The notes under the pieces: model-generated
What the model was told of the DNA's origin: nothing
Databases searched by the model: none
The model's input: the letters and a program-made list of their open reading frames with translations, nothing else
Part shown: one piece after another, positions 44,638 through 52,597 of the stretch
Position numbering within the stretch: the stretch's first letter is position 1
Layout: each line of letters opens with the position of its first letter
Translations under genes and position numbers: made by a program
NCBI GenBank assembly: GCA_910576895.1
Contig: CAJTJZ010000007.1
Span: 1-64,000, forward strand
Origin: an uncultured Lachnospiraceae bacterium
GTDB taxonomy: Bacteria; Bacillota; Clostridia; Lachnospirales; Lachnospiraceae
Direction of reading: 5' to 3'
Length of the DNA stretch: 64,000 nt

Positions 44638-45624
44638 ATGTTTCAAATTTCATTGTCTATTATTGAAATGATTTTACATGATTATGGCATACAATCGAAA
44701 GTTCACTCTTTTAGTGAACTTCAAAGAGATGATGATAAAGAACATAATCCAAAATTGAAAGAAGTGCGTTTGATTATAAAAGTAGAATTAAATAATGGTT
44801 CTGCCGTTGTCATTAGATTTAAAAATGAATTAGGTGTATCTTTAGCGTTAGTAGAGAAACAAAGCCAATTTGCTGTATTATTAAAAGAAAATGGAGTGGA
44901 AACACCAACTTTATATAGAAATAAAGATGGCTTTGCAAAATGGTATTGTATTAATGACTATGATGTTTTTGTAATGGTTGAGGAATTTGTAACAGGAGAA
45001 CTTTGTTATATTACTACTGAAATTGCAGAAAAAACAGGAGAATTACTGGCGAAAATGCATACAATTGCAGAAAGAAATCATTTTCACGTAGAAAATAAGG
45101 TATTATTTAATCCATTTGCAGAAAATGAATTATTTACAGTGTCAGATTTTTTCGCTCATAAAGAAGAATTATGTATAATAGATCAAGCCTTATATCAAGG
45201 GATTGTTGAAAAATATAAGGAATATAACGATATACTTTCCGAGCTTCAAAAAGAGCCAAGCTATGCTGTTCAAGGGGATATTAGTAATTGTAATTTATAT
45301 CAAACAGAAAAAGGAGTTTTAGGAATTTTTGATTTTAATAGATGTGGAGATAATAATTTATATTGTGATGCCATAATGCAGGCTGTTTTTGAGGCTCGTC
45401 TTATGGATTATCCAAAAAACTATGGAAAAGAAAGGGAACAAAAAATATTAACTGCTTTTTTGAAAGGCTATAAAAAGAAACGACCATTTTCTAATCTCCA
45501 TCAAAAAATGTATCCTTATTTATATGCTATTATTGATGCTTTTTGGAGTGCAGATATTAAGTGGAAAGAACATAGTTTGCTTCAAGAACTTGAAAGAGGA
45601 AATCAAAAAACGGTTTGTATGTGA
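44638..45624 (+). CDS. aminoglycoside phosphotransferase-like (APH fold) protein
   Basis: The 328-residue protein has an APH/choline-kinase fold: a lysine in L-I-I-K-V and an E-E-F hinge (M-V-E-E-F-V-T-G-E-L), the catalytic loop V-Q-G-D-I-S-N-C-N (the usual His-Gly-Asp is Gln-Gly-Asp) and the metal-binding I-F-D-F-N. The Asp and Asn that matter are kept. The substrate is unknown, and resistance is not implied. The ATG at 44638 follows AAGGAG by 7 bases; a GTG at 44629 overlaps that site. Confidence 0.8.
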   Translation: MFQISLSIIEMILHDYGIQSKVHSFSELQRDDDKEHNPKLKEVRLIIKVELNNGSAVVIRFKNELGVSLALVEKQSQFAVLLKENGVETPTLYRNKDGFAKWYCINDYDVFVMVEEFVTGELCYITTEIAEKTGELLAKMHTIAERNHFHVENKVLFNPFAENELFTVSDFFAHKEELCIIDQALYQGIVEKYKEYNDILSELQKEPSYAVQGDISNCNLYQTEKGVLGIFDFNRCGDNNLYCDAIMQAVFEARLMDYPKNYGKEREQKILTAFLKGYKKKRPFSNLHQKMYPYLYAIIDAFWSADIKWKEHSLLQELERGNQKTVCM

Positions 45625-45713
45625 TTGAAGGAAATTTATCAAAGAATTAGTAATTGTTAGACTATTTTTACTATTTTATAAAAAATTTTGATAGAATTTC
45701 CCATTTAGTTTAG

Positions 45714-45750
45714 AAGCCTGCCTAGATAAGTACAAGGCAGGCTTTTTTTA
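45714..45750 (+). terminator. terminator between convergent genes
   Basis: Arms AGCCTGCCT and AAGGCAGGCT are followed by seven T residues. It is 90 bases past the phosphotransferase stop. Confidence 0.88.
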
Positions 45751-45761
45751 TATTTTATGTT

Positions 45762-46943
45762 CTATAGTGCTTTTTCAAAGAAAGCAAGCATATGTTCACT
45801 CCAATCTTTACAAGAACAACTATATCCCAGACCAACACCATGATCACCTGTAGGATACGTTTCACATAGATGCAAAACATTTGTTTTATCAAGAGCTTCT
45901 TTTAACCGAATGGTATTGCTTACAGGAACACATCCATCGTCTTTATTGGAAAATGCATAAGTCGGTGGATAATTAGAAGTAATATGTAGTTCTACCGATA
46001 GTGCTTTTTGAAGTCCTGTTTTTTGATTTGTAAGGTTTAAGTAACTGCCTTCATGATAATCAGATAGAAAACTAATGACTGGGTAGAGAAGGCCAACATT
46101 ATCTGGACGGGCAGAAATAGTTTGGTATTTTTCTAATATAGAGCTATGTTGTTTTTTACTTGCAAATTCTTCTAATACTTTTTGTTTTAAAGAATCATAT
46201 AAATATGCTTCGCTTGCACAAAGATGTCCACCAGCAGAAGCTCCCAATATTATAATCTGATTTGGATTAATTTGATATTCCTCAGCATTAGCACGAATAT
46301 GCATAATGGCTAGAGCTAAATCCATTTGTGGCAGAGGATAATAATTAGGTGTAATTCTATAATTTAAAATAAATGCTTTATAGCCGCCATCTCGTTCCAT
46401 ACGTTGTGCAAGCTGTACACCTTCAGAATAAGAAGAAAGCATTTCATAAGCACCGCCGGGACAAATAATAACAGCAGGACGTTTTGATAGGTTTCGTTTT
46501 TCGGAAGAAACAGCAAGAGATGGATAAGGTGGTATAGAACCAGCTCCAGCAGTATTTGCAAATGCTATATTATCTATGATTGGATTGCCTGTAAATAAAA
46601 ATACACTGTTTTGATTATTTTGATCAGAATCTGGAATCCATGGATTTGAATAAGCATTTAGAAACGTTGATACATGATTGGCTTCTTCTTTCCAAAGAGG
46701 AATAAAAAGAAAACGCTGTTTTTTTACTGTTTCCATAAGCAGATTAGCACATTCAAGGAAAGCATCGGATAAAAAAGGGCAGCCCCAATCCATAGAAACT
46801 TCTTTTTCTATTTCTGCTAATGTATGATGGAAATATTGTTGTGGAACTTGAGAAAGCCAGCAAGAAGGGAATAAATTTCCAATTGCCTCTTTGATTGGTT
46901 TTGTATTCATAATTTTTTCTAAAGTATCATTTTTAGTAAACAT
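45762..46943 (-). CDS. alpha/beta-hydrolase, BD-FAE-type esterase
   Basis: The 393-residue protein resembles acetyl-ester hydrolases. After about 160 N-terminal residues without clear homology the hydrolase fold has V-I-C-P-G-G-A-Y-E (oxyanion motif), the nucleophile elbow L-G-A-S-A-G-G-H-L, an acidic D-D-G-C-V-P and the catalytic His in T-G-D-H-G-V-G. There is no signal peptide. The ATG at 46943 follows AAAGGAGG; an ORF start 28 codons earlier is rejected because the binding site would lie within it. The gene is monocistronic. Confidence 0.85.
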   Translation of the reverse strand: MFTKNDTLEKIMNTKPIKEAIGNLFPSCWLSQVPQQYFHHTLAEIEKEVSMDWGCPFLSDAFLECANLLMETVKKQRFLFIPLWKEEANHVSTFLNAYSNPWIPDSDQNNQNSVFLFTGNPIIDNIAFANTAGAGSIPPYPSLAVSSEKRNLSKRPAVIICPGGAYEMLSSYSEGVQLAQRMERDGGYKAFILNYRITPNYYPLPQMDLALAIMHIRANAEEYQINPNQIIILGASAGGHLCASEAYLYDSLKQKVLEEFASKKQHSSILEKYQTISARPDNVGLLYPVISFLSDYHEGSYLNLTNQKTGLQKALSVELHITSNYPPTYAFSNKDDGCVPVSNTIRLKEALDKTNVLHLCETYPTGDHGVGLGYSCSCKDWSEHMLAFFEKAL

Positions 46944-47148
46944 CAGGAAACCTCCTTTTAAAAAAACAGAAAAATTATTGTAGATATTTTTTAAGTTTAT
47001 TTTAATATGAATATTCTGAAAAAACAAGAGTATTTCTTATAAAGCTTGGTAAATAGATATATGTAATGGTAGAAAAAATAAATAACTTATGATATACTAG
47101 TTGTGTTTTCCCAAACAATAATGAAAGGAATGGCAGAAAAGAAGGAAG

Positions 47149-47874
47149 ATGCAATATACAATAGCAATTTGTGATGATGATACAAAAGAATTGCATGAGG
47201 CAGAGAAGTTGTGCAAGGAGTATGGAGAAAAAAATAAAATAAATTTAACAATATGGCTTTATACATCAAGTGTCAATTTAAAAGATTCTATAAAAAAGAA
47301 TGGCTATCCTGATATTTTATTATTAGATATTTATATGCCAGATGAGAATGGAATAGAAACAGCAGAATTTTTAAGAAATCATGGCTTTTCTAATCCTATT
47401 ATTTTTCTTACATCTTCAACAGGATATGCAATGGATGCTTATAGATTAGACGCTTTGCAGTATTTTGTAAAACCTTTAGAAAGTAATCGTTTTTTCGATA
47501 CCTTGAATAAAGCATTTTTACTACAAAAAGAGAAGAAAAAACAATATCTTATCTTGCGTGTGGATGGAGTTTTACAAAAAATCCCATTAGCAGAAATTAT
47601 TTATTGTGAAGCACAAAAACATAATAAAGTATTCTATCTTGAGAAAGGAATACAAAAAAGAAGCAGACTCACAATGGAAGAGTTAAGCAAATATTTAAAG
47701 GAAAGAGATGGTTTTGTTCAAGTAGGAAATTCTTATATAATTAATCTTTATCATGTAACTGCGATATCTTCTAAAGAAGTTTTATTTGATACAGAAATGG
47801 CACTTCGTTTACCTAGAGGAGCTTATACATCCTTAAGAGATTCTTATTTTCGATATTATTGCGAGGAAGAATAA
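47149..47874 (+). CDS. LytTR response regulator (AgrA type)
   Basis: The 241-residue protein has a receiver domain (residues 1-120; C-D-D-D, Asp60 in L-L-L-D-I-Y-M-P, V-K-P-L) and a LytTR DNA-binding domain (about 135-240; I-I-Y-C-E-A-Q-K-H-N-K-V and F-V-Q-V-G-N-S-Y-I-I-N). The kinase gene starts one base after its stop, so the two are an operon. LytTR proteins often control peptide signalling or surface genes. The start follows AGAAGGA. Confidence 0.92.
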   Translation: MQYTIAICDDDTKELHEAEKLCKEYGEKNKINLTIWLYTSSVNLKDSIKKNGYPDILLLDIYMPDENGIETAEFLRNHGFSNPIIFLTSSTGYAMDAYRLDALQYFVKPLESNRFFDTLNKAFLLQKEKKKQYLILRVDGVLQKIPLAEIIYCEAQKHNKVFYLEKGIQKRSRLTMEELSKYLKERDGFVQVGNSYIINLYHVTAISSKEVLFDTEMALRLPRGAYTSLRDSYFRYYCEEE

Positions 47875-47875
47875 A

Positions 47876-49168
47876 ATGGCATTAGGAATTACACTAGAAT
47901 TTAGTATATTACGTAACTTTATTGAGATATTTTTATTTTGTTTTTTATTTTTAATGTTAGATAAGCCGCGTTTTTCTTGGAAAAAAATAATTTTGTTTTA
48001 TGCCATATTTCTTATTTTTCATACAGTGATTGGTACTCTATGGGTATTATATGAGCCTGCCAGTTATGAAAAATATTGTACTGTTTCCATTGTATTATGG
48101 TCTATTTTATTTTTTTATAGTATGAGTAAAACAACAATTTTTCAGGTATTATATAATATTGCCCTGCAAGTTTTTGTTCTATTATTTGGTATTTTTATTA
48201 GTGTTCGTATAGCACAAATCTTTTTTCATAGTAATCCTTGGATCGATATTCTTTTTCGCATTCTCTATTTTATATTAGTCGTTATTTTATATTATCGGTA
48301 TTTAAGGAAACCTTATCTTAGTGTACTTAGTTATCGAGGGATTCATTGGGCAATGTTAGCATTCGTAGCTTTATTAGGAGATATTATTGTTATTTATTAT
48401 GGTATGATACCAAGGCATGTTATGGTACGAACAGTAAGAGAACAAATTATTGCAGTAGGAATTACTTGCCTTCTTTTTATTACCAATATTTATATGTTAC
48501 AAACGATATTTCTTGTAGAGGAAGAACGTAAAGTAAAAGAAAAACTAAAGTATAGTATGATGAATAATGCTTTTTTGAAAAAGGAATTTGCCTTAATTGA
48601 AGAAAGTGTACAAGAAACAAAACGTATTCAACATGATATTAAACATCATAATAAAATGATTGCAGAATTTGCTCGTAAAAAAGATATGGAAAATTTATTT
48701 CTTTATTTACAGGAATTAGATAAGGAGAATTGTTTTGTACATTATTGTAATAATCATACAATTAATAGTATTCTAACTATTTATATACAACGTGCAAAAA
48801 GGGAGAAAATTGAAGTAACTACTAAAATAGAGATAAAGCAAGAGATTAAAATTAGAGATATTGATTTGACTTCCATTTTGGGAAATGCATTGGAAAATGC
48901 AATTCATGGTTGTATTTTATCGGAAAAACCATTAAAAGAAATAAAGATAGCTATTTATACAAAAGGGAAAAAATTAGTAATCATTGTAGAAAATACTTGT
49001 AAGGAAGATAGTATTTGCTTTATAGATGGAATGCCAAAATCAAAAAGTCGGGAAGGCATTGGTACTTATAGTATGAAGAAAAGTGTAGATTTTTACCATG
49101 GGGATATTGATTTTAGATGCAAAAATGGAAATTTTTTATGTAGGATATTAGTAACATTACCTTCTTAG
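47876..49168 (+). CDS. GHKL-type sensor histidine kinase (AgrC type)
   Basis: The 430-residue protein has about six N-terminal helices (residues 5-215), a coiled segment with H in R-I-Q-H-D-I-K-H-H and a GHKL ATPase domain (about 320-428; G-N-A-L-E-N-A-I and G-I-G-T-Y-S-M-K-K). This is the AgrC topology, whose signal is normally a cyclic peptide. No agrD lies next to it. A terminator-like inverted repeat follows the stop at 49191. Confidence 0.9.
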   Translation: MALGITLEFSILRNFIEIFLFCFLFLMLDKPRFSWKKIILFYAIFLIFHTVIGTLWVLYEPASYEKYCTVSIVLWSILFFYSMSKTTIFQVLYNIALQVFVLLFGIFISVRIAQIFFHSNPWIDILFRILYFILVVILYYRYLRKPYLSVLSYRGIHWAMLAFVALLGDIIVIYYGMIPRHVMVRTVREQIIAVGITCLLFITNIYMLQTIFLVEEERKVKEKLKYSMMNNAFLKKEFALIEESVQETKRIQHDIKHHNKMIAEFARKKDMENLFLYLQELDKENCFVHYCNNHTINSILTIYIQRAKREKIEVTTKIEIKQEIKIRDIDLTSILGNALENAIHGCILSEKPLKEIKIAIYTKGKKLVIIVENTCKEDSICFIDGMPKSKSREGIGTYSMKKSVDFYHGDIDFRCKNGNFLCRILVTLPS

Positions 49169-49190
49169 AATTATTATGATTTTAACTATA

Positions 49191-49227
49191 CTCACGAACG
49201 AAAAATTTTTCCTTTTTCGTTCGTGAG
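49191..49227. terminator. bidirectional terminator after the GHKL kinase
   Basis: Perfect 15-base arms CTCACGAACGAAAAA and TTTTTCGTTCGTGAG flank a seven-base loop. The right arm's last base is the first base of the structured repeat. It can act for the kinase on the plus strand and for the LytTR gene on the minus strand. Confidence 0.8.
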
Positions 49228-49326
49228 TTCGTGCCGACCGCAACCACGAAGTGGCTTATTTCCTTGTGCGGTCGTGCACATCATGTTATACTGAGCGGTC
49301 ATGTTTTTCGACCGCCAGTATAATCA
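49227..49326 (-). repeat. dispersed multi-hairpin element, copy 2
   Basis: This copy shares with 23776-23903 the left end GTTCGTGCCGACCGCA and the last 60 bases, differing there by one base (GACCGC for GACCGT, so G-C replaces G-U in the stem). The inner part has a different hairpin, CCAC-GAA-GTGG, in place of the two in copy 1. The final stem is TATACTGAGCGGTC with GACCGCCAGTATA. As in copy 1 it follows a leftward gene's 3' end; here it supplies that gene's last codons and stop. Confidence 0.7.
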
Positions 49327-50066
49327 TATTTATTGGTGAATCTCTTAATAAAAACATCTCTAAAACTCTTTTGATATGCTCTTGCTATTTTCATAATTTC
49401 TCCATTATCAAATTGAAAATCTTGAATATGCAATATCTCAATATGATTCATATTAACTAGATATGTACTTTGAGCTAACGCAAATCCATATCGTCCATAT
49501 TTTTCCAGTAATTGCCCTGGTTTTTCATCTACAAGAAGTTTGTCTACATGCTTTGCTTCTTCGCATTTTGGGCATACTACTACTCTCCCACCTCGTTTGT
49601 AATTTTCTATATACAAAATATTATTTATTTTTATCTTCATAATACTCCATCTATAATGTGTTATCATAGTAGGTTCTTTGGATCTTTTTTCAACCTCATC
49701 TAAAATCTCTTTTATCGTCTCAGTAAATTCTTTATAATCTTGTTGTTTCAATAAATACCGAAAAGGTGTTGCTTTAAAAGAATGAATGGTTGGTTGATAA
49801 ATTCCTGAGCAGAAAACAAGTACAGCATATGGAAATTTTTTACGAAACTGTTCTGCCACCTGATTTCCATCCATCTCTCCAAGCTGCATATCAAGAATCA
49901 GTAAATCATAATCAATTCCTCTATCCAAATTATAAACGAATTCTTCTCCTGACGTAAATTCATATATTTTAAAATCAATATTTTTATCCCCTTTAGCCTT
50001 ATTAAGTACACCTTTGAGATAAGAAATAAATATATTACTATCATCACATATTGCTATATCATACAT
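49299..50066 (-). CDS. LytTR response regulator, second copy
   Basis: The 255-residue protein has a receiver domain (C-D-D-S, Asp59 in L-I-L-D-M-Q-L-G) and a LytTR domain (about 140-245; I-L-Y-I-E-N-Y-K-R-G-G and V-N-M-N-H-I-E-I-L). Its last nine codons (D-Y-T-G-G-R-K-T and stop) are encoded by the structured repeat, so the original end may have been lost. It begins 13 bases after the broken agrB frame and was probably cotranscribed with it. No kinase gene accompanies it. Confidence 0.88.
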   Translation of the reverse strand: MYDIAICDDSNIFISYLKGVLNKAKGDKNIDFKIYEFTSGEEFVYNLDRGIDYDLLILDMQLGEMDGNQVAEQFRKKFPYAVLVFCSGIYQPTIHSFKATPFRYLLKQQDYKEFTETIKEILDEVEKRSKEPTMITHYRWSIMKIKINNILYIENYKRGGRVVVCPKCEEAKHVDKLLVDEKPGQLLEKYGRYGFALAQSTYLVNMNHIEILHIQDFQFDNGEIMKIARAYQKSFRDVFIKRFTNKYDYTGGRKT

Positions 50067-50079
50067 AAGGCTTCACCCT

Positions 50080-50657
50080 TTACTTCTTTTTTCTACGTAC
50101 TTTCTCAATAAACAATATTATCACCTGTATTACATATGAAAAAGTAATTAAATACACAATTTCATTCCAATCCATCAATATCATCATTATATAAACAATA
50201 AAATGTAATAACACTATTATCCTTATCTTTTTACGATATACTTTTTTTCATCTATTGATATTAGCTTAGTCTTTGTGTCCACAGGAGCAAAACAAAATAT
50301 ACATATAGAACATATAATAAAATTACTCAAAAATACAATATTATTAAACCTATCTACTATATACTCTATATTTATAAGCATTAATACAATAATCAAATTA
50401 GAATATATGGTACATTTCCAAAACTTATCTGCATGCCATCCACCACAAAAACTTCTTAATGGTATGTATATTATCAAAAATAAAATTACCAACAACCATT
50501 TTCCTGAAATCCCTGCGATAATCAAGGCAATAATTATATTTACAAATACCTCACAAACTAGTATATAACCATACTTATAAATATTTACTTCCTCTATTGA
50601 TATTATATTTTCTTCTAACTGCTTATTAATAATTTTATCTACTAGATTTTCTATCAT
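50080..50657 (-). pseudogene. agrB with a one-base frameshift
   Basis: AgrB is a membrane peptidase that cleaves and cyclises the AgrD signal peptide. The frame from ATG 50657 holds the active site R-S-F-C-G-G-W-H-A-D with His75 and Cys82, and runs to a TAA at 50223, giving about 144 residues. From about 50225 to 50080 a second frame continues with the expected last two helices (I-R-I-I-V-L-L-H-F-I-V and Y-V-I-Q-V-I-I-L-F-I) and K-V-R-R-K-K-K. Adding one A to the A5 run near 50228 restores a protein of about 192 residues, the normal size. It is followed by the LytTR gene. Confidence 0.75.
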
Positions 50658-50738
50658 ATTATACACCCTATAAAGTCATATTTTAAATTTTATATAATAT
50701 CCTAAACCATTTATAAGCTATATGTCTATATTTTATAT

Positions 50739-50996
50739 TTACTTAACATCCTCTGAAGTAAGTTTACTTGTTTTCTTATACCTTAATTCTTCAGCCAAAC
50801 CATATATTTATATTTCTTCTCCAAATAAATAATTACTATGATAAAATCTTGAAACATCCATTTCTAATGTTTCTATTATTTCATATGCGACTTTAAATAA
50901 ACTTGTTATTATATTTCCTTCTTTATTAATTGTATACACAAAATATTTCTGTTTTTCTTTATCATATTTCTTTTTGTTAGAACATGGAATTAATTT
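50739..50996 (-). pseudogene. unidentified gene interrupted by nonsense codons
   Basis: A frame with protein-like composition starts after a stop at 50999 and reads P-C-S-N-K-K-K-Y-D-K-E-K-Q, Y-F-V-Y-T-I-N-K-E-G-N, then E-I-I-E-T-L-E-M-D-V-S-R-F-Y. A TAA follows F-G-E-E-I, and the same frame goes on with I-Y-G-L-A-E-E-L-R-Y-K-K to a second TAA at 50741-50739. No ATG start is found. I do not recognise it; it is not AgrD-like. The rest of 50658-51195 holds nothing else I can identify. Confidence 0.4.
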
Positions 50997-51195
50997 TTAT
51001 TATTCATTTCTATTATCATCTATAAAAATATAATCCCATAGCAGTTCTATTTTCTCATATAGAATATATCAATTCTTTCTAAATATATTGTAGTAGATAC
51101 TATATATCATTTTAAAAATTTTGTCAATAACTGATTTTCTAAATTTTTTAAAATAGGACTGAAAATTCTAATAACGATACACTATCTCTACAAGC

Positions 51196-51226
51196 AAAAA
51201 AACGGACTCCAAAGAATCCGTTTTTC
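51196..51226 (-). terminator. terminator of the Xre membrane regulator
   Basis: Arms AAAAACGGACTC and GAATCCGTTTTT form a nearly perfect stem; the minus strand continues in a run of T. It lies 42 bases past the gene's stop. Confidence 0.85.
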
Positions 51227-51268
51227 ATTCTATTTCTATTTTTACAATATAATTATTTTTATCTATTT

Positions 51269-52312
51269 TTATTCTTTACTTTGTCTTTTCATAATTCCAT
51301 TTAATATATTCCAGATTGCCGCAAATAATACGCCTGCCACTGGCCAAACAATCCAAGAACGTCCCCAGTTTTGGAAATAAAAGCTAATCAATAAATAAAA
51401 CGCTGTAATGAAGCACCAATATGCTCCAGAAAAGAAAGACAATCGTTTTCCTATTTCCTTTTTTTCTTCTGTATAATCTCCTATCTGCAATAATTTTTCA
51501 TAGCTACCTTGAACACTCCCTGTTTTTACAAATAAAAATACACCAATTGCTATTAAAATAAGTAATAAATCAAGGCAATAAATAAAAAACATATCTTCTT
51601 TTTCCAGTGCAACTGCTATCATAAGAGGAATAACACCAAGAATACATAAAACAACACCTGCACAAGTTCTGGAACGAAAAGTTGTTTCAAACTCTTTTCT
51701 GTTTTTTTCCACAAGCTCCTCTACTCCCTGCTGCAATATAAAACTTTCTTTTTCCAAATATTCAAATTTTGATAACTGCATTCCATAAAAAATAAACATA
51801 GCAACTGCAACTGCAACAAAAAGAAGTAAAATAACAATACCCATTCCAGCAGCCATGGCTTCTGTTATCTGAAATCCAAAGATAGCATTTCCATATTCAG
51901 AATATCCTCCAAGTAACAATAAACATACTGGTGAAAGAATGCATAACATAACAGCAAATGCCATTTTTACAGAAAGTCTTTTTGTTATCTCCATAAATTC
52001 TGTCGCTTCCTCTAAAGAAACACTCTTTAGCTTTTTATTTGTTTTACTTGTTTCCTTTTGATACTCCAAAGGATTTAATACAACTTGTTGTATTTTTTCT
52101 GAATCCTCTTTATCCTCTTTTAATAAGTAATCCGTACTTACATGAAAAATCTCACTGATTCTTACAAGTTTATCCAGTTCTGGAACAGAAGTTTCACTCT
52201 CCCATTTTGATATGGATTGTCTAGATATGCCAAGCTGTTCTGCTAAATCTTCTTGTGACCAACCCTGCTGTTTTCGCAAATAGACAATTTTTTCTCCTAA
52301 TGTCATATTCAT
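51269..52312 (-). CDS. Xre regulator with membrane domain
   Basis: The 347-residue protein has an N-terminal Xre helix-turn-helix (residues 5-62; [21 protein letters not shown]), a linker and about six membrane helices (120-345). This arrangement is common in Lachnospiraceae and suggests a regulator tethered to the membrane, but its signal is unknown. The start follows GAAAGG. It is divergent from the extended sigma factor with a 285-base gap, so it may control that gene. Confidence 0.85.
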   Translation of the reverse strand: MNMTLGEKIVYLRKQQGWSQEDLAEQLGISRQSISKWESETSVPELDKLVRISEIFHVSTDYLLKEDKEDSEKIQQVVLNPLEYQKETSKTNKKLKSVSLEEATEFMEITKRLSVKMAFAVMLCILSPVCLLLLGGYSEYGNAIFGFQITEAMAAGMGIVILLLFVAVAVAMFIFYGMQLSKFEYLEKESFILQQGVEELVEKNRKEFETTFRSRTCAGVVLCILGVIPLMIAVALEKEDMFFIYCLDLLLILIAIGVFLFVKTGSVQGSYEKLLQIGDYTEEKKEIGKRLSFFSGAYWCFITAFYLLISFYFQNWGRSWIVWPVAGVLFAAIWNILNGIMKRQSKE

Positions 52313-52467
52313 TCCAACCTTTCTTTTTTATGAAACAATTTTAACATATATTAATTACCATAAGTCGCTGCAGCTTCTTTCCTAAATAATGATATCATAA
52401 ATTTTAGTTCATGACTACCAAATACACTTGAAAATTCCGCAACTACTGGTTGCAATTACTGTTTTTC

Positions 52468-52534
52468 CATAAAAATTTTTCCAATCATAAAAAATTTTTC
52501 CAACCTTTTCTGAACTTCTGTGTCTTTATATAAT
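52468..52534 (+). promoter_or_regulatory. direct repeat and -10 box before the extended sigma factor
   Basis: In the divergent region 52313-52597, the sequence CATAAAAATTTTTCCAA (from 52468) is repeated almost exactly at 52486. TATAAT lies at 52529-52534 with no clear -35 box. The repeat may bind the Xre protein or the sigma factor itself. Confidence 0.35.
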
Positions 52535-52597
52535 ATAGATAAGATATTTCTGAACAATTCCTAATGATCAAATAAAGAAAGGAGCAGAAAATAATCA

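Noticed and set aside
44638..45624. Aminoglycoside resistance gene
   Set aside because: The fold is APH-like but the catalytic His is replaced by Gln and nothing shows the substrate; a resistance label would be unsupported.
49251..49460. A 69-codon plus-strand frame over the structured repeat
   Set aside because: It starts inside the repeat, has no ribosome site and runs antisense to the LytTR gene.
50667..51195. An AgrD signal peptide gene upstream of agrB
   Set aside because: No short frame with a conserved Cys in the middle, amphipathic start and acidic tail was found on the minus strand.
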